From contig NC_081413.1 of NCBI RefSeq assembly GCF_030272615.1, forward strand, positions 565,070,510 to 565,134,509: a DNA stretch of 64,000 nucleotides, read 5' to 3'. This document shows positions 23,162-34,306 of the stretch, one piece after another. Every line of letters starts with the position of its first letter. Within the stretch, counting starts at the first letter, position 1. A program made the position numbers and the translations under genes. Source of the DNA: Cryptomeria japonica (taxonomy: Eukaryota > Streptophyta > Pinopsida > Cupressales > Cupressaceae). The notes beneath the pieces were generated by a model. It had not been told where the DNA came from. It was given only the letters and a program-made list of their open reading frames with translations, and ran no database searches.

Positions 23162-25479
23162 ATTCACATGGAAGTCTTACTTCTTGAATGAAAATTTACA
23201 TTCAGAATCAACCCCTTCACACTGGCCTTGAATTCCCTTTTATAAACACAAGGGAGAAAAAAAATCTTCAGGCCAAGTGAGACACACATGTCACAATCTG
23301 ATTACATGACAAAGATACACCATGTTGTATCCATTCCCCTACTCTGCACATAATCCACCTAGAAACAATCAATGCAAACGGCCATGAAAACAGCCTCTGG
23401 GATCTGGGACCACAATAGGTGTCTCAAGCCACACAAAAAGTTTCCTTAATTTTTTCCTCTACTTCATCCTAACCAATCTCTGAACCTAGATTAATATACC
23501 TGGTAATCTATACCTACTTTGTGTCCTTTTATCTTATCGGTTGGTGACCCTCTAACGTGCTCAAAGCTGTGAAATCCCACTGACAGAAAATCATCAGATC
23601 TTATGGAGCCCCTCAGCCATTCCTCTGTCTGATCTTCATTAAATGTGACCCCCTCTTGATGCCATCAATGAAATCCACTATGATTTGGTTACAAAAATTT
23701 ACTTGCAGTGTGTCGATACAATCATTTTCATTGGCATCGTCTCCTCTTTCGATAGGTGGAATCTGGGCAATTTGCATGTGCTACATCCTCAAAATACTCC
23801 CCTCTTGCCTCTGGTCAACCTTCGTCAACCCTCCACATGGATAATTTGACCATCGGGTTGCATGGTGGCATGTTTTGCAGGTCGCATAACATGCGTGTTA
23901 TGCGCCCATGTGATTCCATCATTTGGTCTTCAGCATCACGGGATAACGGGCTCCACCTTTCCTTTTGTTTTTTACTTATCCCATGCTACCTTTGAGACAT
24001 CACTTTAGCCTCGTGGGATAAGCCCTTTCTTCATTTTTCCTTTGTTTCCTTATCCCATGCAGTGGGGACACTCTCATTATCCTCATGGGATAAGCCTTTC
24101 CTCTATCGCCTTTATGTTTCCATATCTTGTAGCCTTTGGAAACACTCTTTTTACCTCCACAGGATAAGCCCTTTGTCTTTTGCCTCTATCGTCTTCTTAT
24201 CCTACAACTTTTTCCTTATGCCCATAGGAACACGCAGGATAAGGAAAACCTTTTCCTTCGTTGTGTTGCCTTGTGGGCCTTATCCTGCATGACCTTTATC
24301 CTTGTATTCTTCCTAGTGAAAGACAAGGGAAAACCCCATCCTTCCTTGTTGTTTCTTATCCTGCTTGAGTTTTCTCATGTCTCAAATGTGGCACGCGATA
24401 AGTATTTTCACTTATTATTTCTTTCTCTTCTTATTCCATGACCAATTCCTTATCTCCACGGGAACACACAGGATAAGAAAAACCTTCTTTCATTGCTTCA
24501 TTTTCCTATCTTGCATGTCTTTATGCCTTCCTTTTACCCTGCGGGATAAGAGAAGCTGACCCACTTTGACTTGGGTCTTATCCCATGTGGCCTTTGATTG
24601 TCACTTTCTACTCCATAGGATAAGGAAAACCCTCACTTCGTTGTCTCACATTCCTTATCCTGCATGACCCAGATGATGTTACCGCCAGCCGCTAAGGATA
24701 AACCCTAGAGACCAGCTCACCAATGAGATGAAACCCATTAGCCGATGAAGCTTAAGTGAGTTGACTAGATGGACCGGTCAACTCAAAAATAGAACATTGG
24801 AGCCTGACAAGACTCCCTCCTACATTGAAAAATACTTAGTCACCTCCAACTCAATAGTTTGTGTCATCGTTGCCTGATTACCTATCCCAGTAGGACATCA
24901 CATGCTTGCTTTCTTCATCTTCATGTGTGACTATCACACTATTCTCTGATTGATTAACTGCAAGGTTGTAATATAACATAGCGTGTTATGCTGCAAAGGG
25001 GATTCTGAGTGCAAGAACCAAAATTTCAAGCCTGGTTCTTCAAAATTAGGCAAAACTTTTGAAGTCCCAACATAAGACATCACTAATTTCAAGAAACCAA
25101 TCTCCCAATCTTAGGATCATAACTCACTCAATTGCATGCAAGGGAACACAAAACAAGACAAAAAGGCAAACAAAGATAAACAAAGGAAAAAAGACAAAAG
25201 ACACACATCACACAAAAGCTAAAAGCAAAAACAAGACCTCAAGTCAACGAGCCAAAGAGACCCCGATAACAAAATGTCTCAACCACTAATATCACTCTTG
25301 AAAATGTCATCTCAAGAAAATAAGTGATCACATAAAATGAACAAAAGCATGCATCATCCATGAACTACAAATAGAAAAGCTATAAGCTCATGAGAGGAAA
25401 GGAGAAGCGTGGATATACATTATAGATTTGTTTTTCTAGGTGATCCATGAGAGGAAGGGAGAAAGAGAAGACATGGATA
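23162..25479. other. Non-coding stretch between copia elements
   Basis: No gene recognised. Contains the GGATAAG/CTTATCC cluster listed separately and AACATGCGTGTTATGCG at about 23888. A lysine-rich ORF at 25059-25289 has no domain. This may be the continuation of the host or gypsy sequence into which the short copia element inserted. Confidence 0.5.
23930..24680. repeat. GGATAAG / CTTATCC repeat cluster
   Basis: More than a dozen degenerate units alternate GGGATAAGCCCTTT or GGATAAGGAAAACC with CTTATCCCATG or CTTATCCTGC, every 40-80 bases, with CCTTT and TTTCC in between. GGATAAG and CTTATCC are reverse complements, so the array could fold back on itself. Short plus-strand ORFs at 24062-24559 come from this array and are not credible genes. 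Confidence 0.6.
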
Positions 25480-26532
25480 TGTTGGCAATATGATGGAATT
25501 GATTATGTGTTGCATTGATGTTTTGTCATTGATGTCAACACTAGTTGTTATGGTTGTTTACCGGCTTCTGATAGAAGGATTGGATGATGGAATAAATGTG
25601 TATGGATGGTTCATATGCTTCTAAAGTATATTTCAATCAGTTGGTATTGACTTGATGATCGGATGCTATCTTATGTTCTAGTAAGCCTTCTTTATAGGTC
25701 CGATAAGGGTTTCATCGGCAGAACTTTATTAAAGATCTTTGATGTATTGCATAAGTGGTGTTGGTGCAGCTTCTAGAAGGGATCCATGTTGTTGATGGTG
25801 ATTGTGTCCATGCCTCGACTACTTGGTGTCATTTCTTTGGTGTGTGTGGATCTATTTTAGGTCTGATGCTATCTAGGTTATGGACTAGTTTTCATGTAAC
25901 ATGTTGCTCAATCCTCTGATGCACTTCTGAGATGTTTTGTTGATTGGATGATGTTTGTTTGGCCTTAGGCCGACATGTTTTATGATTTTATTTTAGGATT
26001 ATGTAATGGATCTATAAAATTATCATTTGAGTGGCCGACCTAATTGGTTAGCTCCCAGGTTGGTATAAATATATGTAAGATGTCATTGTAGATCATGGAG
26101 GTATGAATGGGCAAGGAGTGAATGATGTAATAATCATTTGTGCAGAGAATTTGGTCGATCATAGGTGATCAATTTGGGTTTATGTAAGAGGCTCCAGTAT
26201 CAAGCTTAATGGGAATTGTAATCTGGCATGTTTGATGCTATCATCGACAGTTCTTCTTTCTAGATTGTTGCCCAAATATTTTGAGGTGGTTGACATCTCT
26301 ATAGTTAGTGCCACTCCATTGTGATGAGCAGTGCACTCTAGGTAGTGTGCCTTCCTGCATGTGCAGGACCCTATTGTAATCATACACTTTCTGCAGAAGT
26401 ATCATCTGACTATGGGCAGGGTTTCCCACCGTGGTTTTTCCCTTTATCAGGTTTTCCACGTACAAATCATGGTGTTATGTGTTATGGTTGCATGGTATTG
26501 ATTCTTTGGTTTTCAATTATGGTTTAATGCTT
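25480..26532 (+). repeat. 5' LTR of Copia-A, 3' end deleted
   Basis: Starts TGTTGGCAATATGATGG. It has TTGTCATTGATGTCAAC about 45 bases in, a TATA-like TATAAATATATG near 26061, and the late block CCGTGGTTTTTCCC...TTTCCACGTACAAATC (26430-26468). It runs directly into gag at about 26533, so the LTR end, primer site and start of gag are missing compared with the related Copia-C at 59553-60630. Confidence 0.75.
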
Positions 26533-27465
26533 TCAAACTATGGAGTATGGAAGATTCAGATGGAGACTCATTTAAGATGCATTGGGAAGTAAATTTAGGA
26601 AATTAATCAGAAAGGTTACACTCCTCATGATCCAGCATTTGACAATCTTGCACCAGTAGACTTGGAAAAGAACATTGAAAATGACTACTGAGCTAGAGAA
26701 GCCCTTTTAAGTGCCTTATCAGATCAAAAAATCATAGGACTATCAAATAAATCATCGACAAAATCTATATGGGACAAGTTGGAGACTTTGAATGAAGGTG
26801 ATCCTACTGTTAAAATTGTAAAACTTGAATGTTATCGAGTAAGATATGAAAGCTTGAAGATGGAGGAAGATGAAAGAATTTCTGCATTCATGGAAAGGGT
26901 AAATGAAATTGCATTAGGAATTCAGTGTTGTGGTGGATCTATAAGCGAGGAAGAGATTGTTTCAAAAGTATTCAGGGTTTTTCCATCAACATATAAGATG
27001 AAGGTAACTACAATTAATGAGCTAAGAGCCATGCCTAATTATTCTATCAATAGAGATACTCTTGTTGGGAAGATATCTTCTTTTGAGCTTGAAGAATTTG
27101 GTCCTCCTGGAGCTACAAAGATTGATACTGCATTTATGGCATCTACATCATCAACCGGCAAGCAAGATTGGGAAGTTTTGTATGCAAAGGAATTGGAAGA
27201 GATTAACAAAGAAGATGAAGAGCTTGAGCAACTTGAAGCTCTATTTGCAAAAGGGATACCTAGAGGTCCAAGAGGAAGTAAGTATGAAGGAAAATCTCCT
27301 TTCAAATATTTTGCATGTAACAAGATAGGTCATTTTGCATCTAGATGTCCTAAAAGGAATTCAAAATTGTAAGAAAAAGCAAGAAGGTCTTTTAAGCCTA
27401 ACCCTAAATATCAGATCAAGCATAAGTACTGAAGAAACAAAAAAAAATCATGCTACTATGTTGAT
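26533..27465 (+). pseudogene. Copia-A gag (UBN2 type) with zinc knuckle
   Basis: Seen: begins mid-gene at VWKIQMETHL and continues with SIWDKLETLNEGDPTVKI, ERISAFMERVNEIALGIQCC and FELEEFGPPGATK. A knuckle at about 27305-27350 reads YFACNKIGHFASRC, its first Cys changed to Tyr (TGT to TAT), while Copia-C keeps it. Known: this is the gag-polypeptide of plant copia elements, which forms the particle and packages RNA. Stops near 26590, 26688, 27370 and 27428 break it. The frame continues into protease and integrase. Confidence 0.8.
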
Positions 27466-28559
27466 GAGGAAGGACTAACTAATGACTCAAAGGAAGAATT
27501 AGTAGGAGATTCGTCTAGTGGATCCGACAATGGAAAAGACTGGGTATTTTATGCTATGAAGGAAGATGATCTGGAAACAATTATCATAAATGAGGAAAAG
27601 GCCCTTGCAGCAATAGTTGAAGACAAAGATGAATGGGTAATAGATAGTGGATATTCTCATCATATGATAAGAGACAAAAGAAATTTTCTAACCCTACAAG
27701 AATTTGATGGTGGTCAAGTCAGATTTGGTAATAACAAGGCATGCATGATCAAAGGAAGAGGAACCATTTCATTGGATGGTAAGTATAACATTGATAATGT
27801 CTATTATGTTGAAGGTCTAAAGCATAATCTTTTGAGTGTAGGACAGTTGGTAGACAGAGGATTTCAATTAAAATTCAAGGATGGAAAGTGCAAAATCATT
27901 AGCAAACTAGGATTGAAGATTGCAACCGATACATAGATAAAAGGTAACATCTTTCATTTGAACTCCAATGAAAAGAAATGTTTGATTGCACATATTGATG
28001 AAATTTGGCTATGGCATAAGAGGTTGTGTTATGTAAATTTTGATTACATTATAAAGATCAGTTTAACTAAGGCGGTTAGAGATTTACCTAGGATTGTGAA
28101 GCCTCATAATCCAGTATGTAAGGAATGTCAAATGGGTAAGCAAATCAAAACTTCTTTTAAAAGCATACCTGATAAATCTAATGATATTCTTGATTTGATT
28201 CATACTGACCTATGTCGTCCTGCTAATACAAGAAGCTTTCAAGGAGATAGATATTTCATGTTAATCATTGATGACTATTCTAGAAGGATGTGGGTTGCTT
28301 TTCTAAGGGATAAATTTGAAGCCTTTGAGAAATTCAAGATCTTTAAAGCTATGGTTGAGATAGAGATATGGATGAAAATCAAGTGTCTGAGATTAGATCA
28401 AGGTGTTGAATTCACATCCGGTGAATTCAATAGCTATTGTGAGAAAAATGGCATTAGGAGACAGTTATCTGCACCCCAGACACCTCAGCAGAATGGCATA
28501 GTGGAAAGAAAAAACATAACCATTTTGGATGCAGCCAGAAGCATGATGATGGAAGATAA
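27466..28559 (+). pseudogene. Copia-A protease, GAG-pre-integrase and integrase (first part)
   Basis: Seen, same frame as gag: the protease motif WVIDSGYSHHMI (27640) with the catalytic D-S-G intact; KACMIKGRGTISLDG; LKHNLLSVGQL; the GAG-pre-integrase LWHKRLCYVNFDY (28010), with CKECQMGK closing the zinc region (28120); the integrase core with HTDLCRP, IIDDYSRRMW, LDQGVEFTSGEF and NGIVERKN, so the D, D and E of the catalytic triad remain. A TAG at 27934 interrupts the frame. The coding sequence is cut at 28560 by a solo LTR and resumes after it. Confidence 0.85.
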
Positions 28560-29740
28560 TGATGAATACTAAGGGGGGGGGGTGAATTAGTATGCCAAAA
28601 ATCTTTGTTCTTAAACACTTTACTAGACTAGTAGTAAACCGGTAAAACAGTTTAGAAAACAAACCGGTTAGCACACATGCAAACCAAATAGAAAATAATG
28701 CATTCACCCATAGAAGCACAATCACCATAACACAAGAGATTTTGATGTGGAAACCCAAATGGGAAAAACCATGGTGAGATGAAACTCACAAGTAACTATC
28801 TGCAGAATAGGAACCAGATCGGTTAAGGTCAGACCGATTAAGGTCATACAATGTTCTTTACCAGAACAGATCCTATTAGGAATCTCAATCTCTGTTAGGA
28901 GATAAGTCTGATTAAAGACTACCTTGCTAGAGGATTTTAGATCCATAGATGTGAACCACCTTGTTAGAGGATTTACAAAAGGCTTTTTGGGCCTACCCAG
29001 TTAAGGGCTTCAGACTTGTCGAAGATGTGAGCAATCAACAAATGAGTGATCTAGCAAATATCACATATTGTTTGGTTAGATCCTTGATAGCTTGTTCCTA
29101 ATGCATTCTAGCATTACTTCAGTCTTCGACACATTCACACTCTTCTTTCTCTCACAGACCTGAACTTCTCTTCTATGTTCGCACTTACAAAAATTCATCA
29201 ACCATCTTGAACCCTAGCAACAACCTAAAACCCTAGACATGATGTCCTATTTAAAGGAATCTGATTTCATGTCGGTCCAATAGGATTACAATACAATTTC
29301 CTAGGTTCAATGCATCTAGACATATTTGGTAACATGACACAAAAAGCACCGTCAAAGTGTCAGCACCGCAAAACAATCGGTGGATGGTAACTCATCACAA
29401 AATGCTGGTTGGTAACTCATCACAGAGTATTGCCGGTTCAAACAAAATATCGGTTTAAGCAAAATGCCAGTTGTCGGTTTGACAAAATGAAGACTAGGAA
29501 ATATGAGTTGTGCCACTTCATTCCTTCATACCACTTAAGATCCTTGAACCGCTTGGGGTCTTCATACCGCTTCAGATCGGTAAACACTTTCTACAAAACA
29601 CCGATAGTCTAAAGACTATAATACATCATACCAGTTGGAACAATACCGGTTGAGATTTAACTCATACATAAAAAGTGATCTCAAATCAAGTGTGTGTCCA
29701 TCAATGACAATCACAACATTAGTCATCAAGAATGCCAACA
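28560..29740 (-). mobile_element. Reversed solo LTR A (copia) in Copia-A integrase
   Basis: Seen: GATAA at 28555-28559 and again at 29741-29745, a perfect 5-base target duplication. Between them are 1181 bases beginning TGATGAATAC and ending ATGCCAACA. Plus-strand GGGGGGGGGTGAATTAGT near 28575 is the complement of a copia LTR tail. ATGTGGAAACCCAAATGGG at 28745 is the complement of the conserved LTR hairpin block. No gag or pol inside. It arose by LTR-LTR recombination of a former complete element. Confidence 0.9.
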
Positions 29741-29745
29741 GATAA

Positions 29746-30643
29746 TTTGCCTCATATCTACTAGAGATAAGCAGTAAGTACAATGGTTTATACATTCAAA
29801 AGATTTCATATCAAAGGAGATATCTGTAAGACACCTTATGAATTATGGTTTGGTCATTCTCCTACTCTTAAGTATTTCAGAATCTTTGGAAGTAAGTGTT
29901 ATATCAAAAGGGATGATTCCATTGGAAATTTTGACCCTAGATGTGATGAAGTAATATTTCTTGGTTATTCAACTAAAAGAAAAGCATACAGATGTTATAA
30001 CAAAAGATTGAAGAGAATTGTGGAGAGCACTAATGTGAAAGTGGATGAGCAGCACAAAGACCAAGCTAAATCTTATGACAGTGAACCGACAGTGGAAATG
30101 ATCATAACTGATCCAATAGTGCCTATGCTAGAATAGAATACCAAACCAATTACCTCAACATCATCAGAAAACTCAACTATAACTGAAGAGCAGCACATAG
30201 AACCTGAAAATCAGAAAACACCAATGTATGTAAGGCTAAATCATTCTAAAAATCAGATCATTGGAGACAAAAATAAGGGAGTTATGACAAGGAGAATATT
30301 GGCAAATTAAGAGCTATGTTTCATTTCTGAGATTGAATCAGCATCAGTAATTGAAGCTTGTAAAGATGAATGTTGGATGAAAGCTATGGAAGATGAATTA
30401 GATCAAATAGATTAGAAAAATACTTGGACTTTGGTTCCCCGGCCTAAAAATAAGAATTTTATTGGAACTAAATGGGTTTCTAGAAACAAACTGAATGAGG
30501 ATGGACAAGTTGTAAGAAACAAGGCTAGATTGGTCTGCAAAGGATATTCTCAGAAGGAAGGAATTGATTATGGTGAAACTTTTGCACCGGTTGCTAGAAT
30601 TGAAGTTGTTAGACTATTTCTTGCTTATGCAACCTATAAGATA
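29746..30643 (+). pseudogene. Copia-A integrase end and first part of reverse transcriptase
   Basis: Seen: after the solo LTR the frame resumes with LPHIY, a TAG and a TAA (29755-29765), then AVSTMVYTFKRFHIK, TPYELWFGHSPTLKYFRIFG (29835) and FLGYSTKRKAYRCYN. The RT begins with [20 protein letters not shown] (30420), [20 protein letters not shown] and [19 protein letters not shown]. Further stops lie at 30134, 30308 and 30413. Known: this is the copia RVT_2 amino-terminal region. It stops at 30643, where the Tat element is inserted, and resumes at 48361. Confidence 0.9.
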
Positions 30644-32246
30644 TGTAGACACCTAAAAATGGTCAACGCTTGCGGAATCATACTTTAACATTTGCGCATT
30701 GCCTCATTTTAGGTTTTTGCACCACATTAACATTTCTCCTATGATTTGCACTTGGTCTTTATCATTTGTGAACATTGAGTCATTCTTCTACATTCTTCAT
30801 TCATCTCGCTCTCAAATTTGGTCTTGTCGACAACACTATCCAGTCATGATTTTGATCGATTTTATCTTGTTGCATCAATGTGCATGCTAATTTGTCATCA
30901 TTTTGGACATCATCAATCCTAATTAGGGTTTTGTCCTCTTATCAATCTTATCATCAATCATATCATTTTGGACATCGTCAATCCTAACTAGGGTTTTGTC
31001 CTCTTTTCAATCTTATCAGCTGGCGATCGGTTTATCAATCTTGTCGTTTTGCGATCGATTTGTCATCGATCGTTGTCATGGTCAATCTTGTCATTTTGCG
31101 ATTGATTTGTCATCGATCATGGTCATTTTCAATCTTTTCATCTTGCAATCTATTTTATCATCGATTCTTGTCCTTTTGTCAATCTTGTCATTTTGCGACC
31201 GATTCGCTATCGATCATTGTCTGTCTCAATTTTGTCAATTTGGATCAATTTGTCATTGTTTCTCGTCAATTGGCGCATTTATCAATCAAATCATTTATCA
31301 TATTTGTCCTTTGTTAAATCAAAATTATGATCGACATTAATTATCTTCAATCAGGACCTAATTGTCATCCTCGCATTGCTAATTCACCTTCTAGGGTTTC
31401 ATGATTTAATCATTTAACCTTGTGCGTCATTTCTTCCTCTAGGATTAATAGATTATTTATTTATCCTAGGTCTTCTCATTGCAATTAAATATTCATTTAA
31501 TTGGCTAATTATTCCTCTTTGTGAATGAATTAATTAATAAATGAAAAATTATTGATTAATTCACTAATTTCTAATTTTCATCAATTTCAATTTCCTAAAT
31601 TCTTAATTTCCTAATTTCCTAATTTTCTAATTTATCCAATTTCAATTTCCTCCTATTTCTCTCCTAAATTTATGGAAATGACATGTCAATTTGTCATAAT
31701 TTGTCATAATTGACAATCAATCAATTTTGACATAGAAGTTGTCATAATTTGTCATAAATTATCAATCAACAAATTGTGCATAGAAAGTGCATAATTTGTC
31801 ATAATTTGTCATAATTGACACAATTGATTTGCAATTTCCATTTGAGTTGAATCATGCTAATTTGATCCATTTCTCCAATTTGTCTATAAATTGGATGAAT
31901 TTCTTCAATCAAAGCCCTAATCCCTAATCCCTAATCAGACTATCGAATTTACGCTTCAAGTATTCTTGTGTCAATGTCAATCTTGCTTTCACAATTAGGT
32001 GTATGCACTTGAAGGTGAGATCCACAACAAACCTTTTTGGAGAAGAAAGAAGAACAATGGAGCCGCATGAAGGAGCATTCGAATCACATCTTTGGTTTGC
32101 ATAATCTTTGCTTTTGAATGTTTTATTTTATGTCTCTATTGAATGTGTTTAGGATTAGATCATTGCAATGTGTGTTTGTGATTGAGCTAATGACTAATGT
32201 TTTGATATATACTCACTTGTGATGATTTCCTATTTCCTAACATACA
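30644..32246 (+). repeat. 5' LTR of the Tat element
   Basis: Begins TGTAGACACCTAAAAATGG and ends CTAACATACA. Repeats about 45 bases long built on CTTGTCATTTTGCGATCG and TTTGTCATCGATC occur at 31020-31240, and TTTGTCATAATTTGTCATAA units at 31690-31830. A TATA box (CTATAAAT) is at 31884-31891, so transcription probably starts near 31915. Confidence 0.88.
31884..31891 (+). promoter_or_regulatory. TATA box of the Tat LTR promoter
   Basis: CTATAAAT in a C/T-rich setting, downstream of two families of U3-like repeats; the same element is at 47998-48005 in the 3' LTR. Position and context fit; function is inferred. Confidence 0.45.
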
Positions 32247-34306
32247 TTAATTGGTGAAACCGACGTGAAAACTAACCTTCTAATCCCTTTACTGTGTTTT
32301 TGAGTGCTTTGAAGTTGATTTGCAGGTCAAAAAACCCAAAAACAGGGCCATGCAGGGTATTCTGGAGACTTCTGCGCTTGTGTGAAGCAACTTGCGCCTA
32401 TGTTGAGCATTCTGCACTTGTGTAGGGGACATGCTGCACTTGTTTCATGGGTTCTGCACCTGTGTCATGAGTTCTGTGCCTATGTAAAGTCCAGAACAGA
32501 GGTAAAAAATGCAGTGTTCACTTGAAATTTGTTGTGTTTTTGCATTCTGTTTTCTGTGCTTTGGATTTTGGTACTAATTATTTGTGCAGAATCTTGGCAT
32601 ATGCATGGCAAAGACAATAAATCAAACTACTAACATGTGTTATGCAGAATCGATAGTCAAAGACAACAAATCAAACCTCTAACTTGGGTTTTGCAGGTTG
32701 CCTTGGAGAAACAACCAAACTTTTGTGTTTGTGATTTTTAATTAGGCACTTAGTGATTTCTAAATAGGTTGGAATGAACATGTTTGTGCTTTGATTGTTG
32801 AGTGTGACATTGGAGTAGGAGAGTATGCTCTCATCCTTCTTAGGGTGATCAGAAATCCAGATCTTCGATACCATGCTCATGTCTTTGATTGAGTGTCTCC
32901 TTTAGAGGGCCTACCTTCCCGACCACTTTGCTTTTGCAAGAAAGTGATAATCGTGAGAAGGGAACGACCCAAAGTGAGTATGGCTAGAATTCCTTGGCAT
33001 TCTAACTCACTATAAAAAAATACCTGATGGGCGAAAGCTTTGAAGGAAGTGTTACGTGGGAATTGCAGTTACTTGGGAAGTGATGACCCTCAAACTCTTT
33101 CTCATATCAACATCTAAGTAGGGCCTCTTGGTCTAAATCGTGCTTGCGTGACTACATTTGTTTGGTATCTTGATGGGCTTAATGTCTTAATCACGCTTGC
33201 GTGACATCAAGGAGTAATGCTTAACAGAAATCCTTACTACATACCTTGTTTTTAGAGGCCAAAAACCCTTCTAGTTGCTTGAGAAGGACAAATTCGGATA
33301 CTTGGAAGAGATACTAAGTTCGCCATGGGGAGATTTCCATGGGGACTGATGCTTGGCTTCCCTGAGAAGTGAGTGTCATGGAGGGGAGCCCGTGGGGTCA
33401 AGCATCTATGTATTCTCCTTGAATCTCATAATGAGTCTACCTCTCAAGTACCTAATGTCTTTGCCTACCATAAGAAATGTGGAGATGAGCATGATTGTCT
33501 TGAGTCTAAGTTGTAATATCTTGTATTCTTTGCTTGTCAAAAGTTTAATTGCATCCCATTTCAAAAAGCAAAACAAATTGATCTAACATAAGATTAAACA
33601 CAAGAGACATTCATCCAACAAAAATTCAACAAGATTCAAAGATCATCTTCCTAAAACATGGTTATCCAACATTGTTCAAAAACTTGTCTCAACATTTATG
33701 TCACTTACATTTAGGTTCATCCTAGGTTGCAAAGTCATTGTCAAGTATCAAGGTTAGGTTTCACCTAAGTCATACTTCTTTTGCATATCAATAAGAGTCA
33801 TCCACTTGAGTATGTCCTCTTGTATTAAAGTCATACCATTGTCATACATTTATATTTGCATACCCTAAGTCTCTTCATTAAGCTTAAGTCATTATCATAT
33901 CATAGCAATTGTCCTTTTGCATATAGTGTCAAACCTAGGTCTTGTCATACTTGAGTAATCCAAATCTTTGATAAACCCTAAGTCATTGTTAGGAGGTCTA
34001 GACCTTATCAAATCTTTTGTCCTTTTGTCATCAATATCATTTCGTCAAACCTAGCTTAGTATCCAAGCATATAGCGGAGACATTGTCATCTTGTCCTTTG
34101 TCAATTAAGTCCTTTTGTCCTTTGAGGTCTACATATCATTCCAATTTCCTAAGGGTCCCTCTCTTAGATTTGCATTTATAAGTTTGTCAAAGTCTTCAAA
34201 AACACCAAAAACATAGATTGCATTTTCATTTATTTAGTTTGCATTTAGTTGCATATCATATGTTGTCTTTGAAAAATTCCAAAAACATTGCATTTCCATA
34301 AGTGAC
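32247..34306 (+). other. Primer site region and long 5' leader of the Tat element
   Basis: Just after the LTR lies TTGGTGAAACCGACG (32251-32265), a plausible primer site, but I cannot name the tRNA. At 32368-32490 are six variants of CTGCGCTTGTGT. The rest is rich in GTCATT and CATTGTC and has no ORF with a recognisable domain. The gag ATG is at 34307. Confidence 0.5.

Noticed and set aside
25059-25289. Lysine/threonine-rich ORF
   Set aside because: Low complexity, no domain, no related sequence in the window.
30996-31340. Ser/Ile/Cys-rich ORF present in both Tat LTRs (also 47110-47454)
   Set aside because: It lies in the U3-like repeats upstream of the TATA box; duplicated only because LTRs are duplicated.
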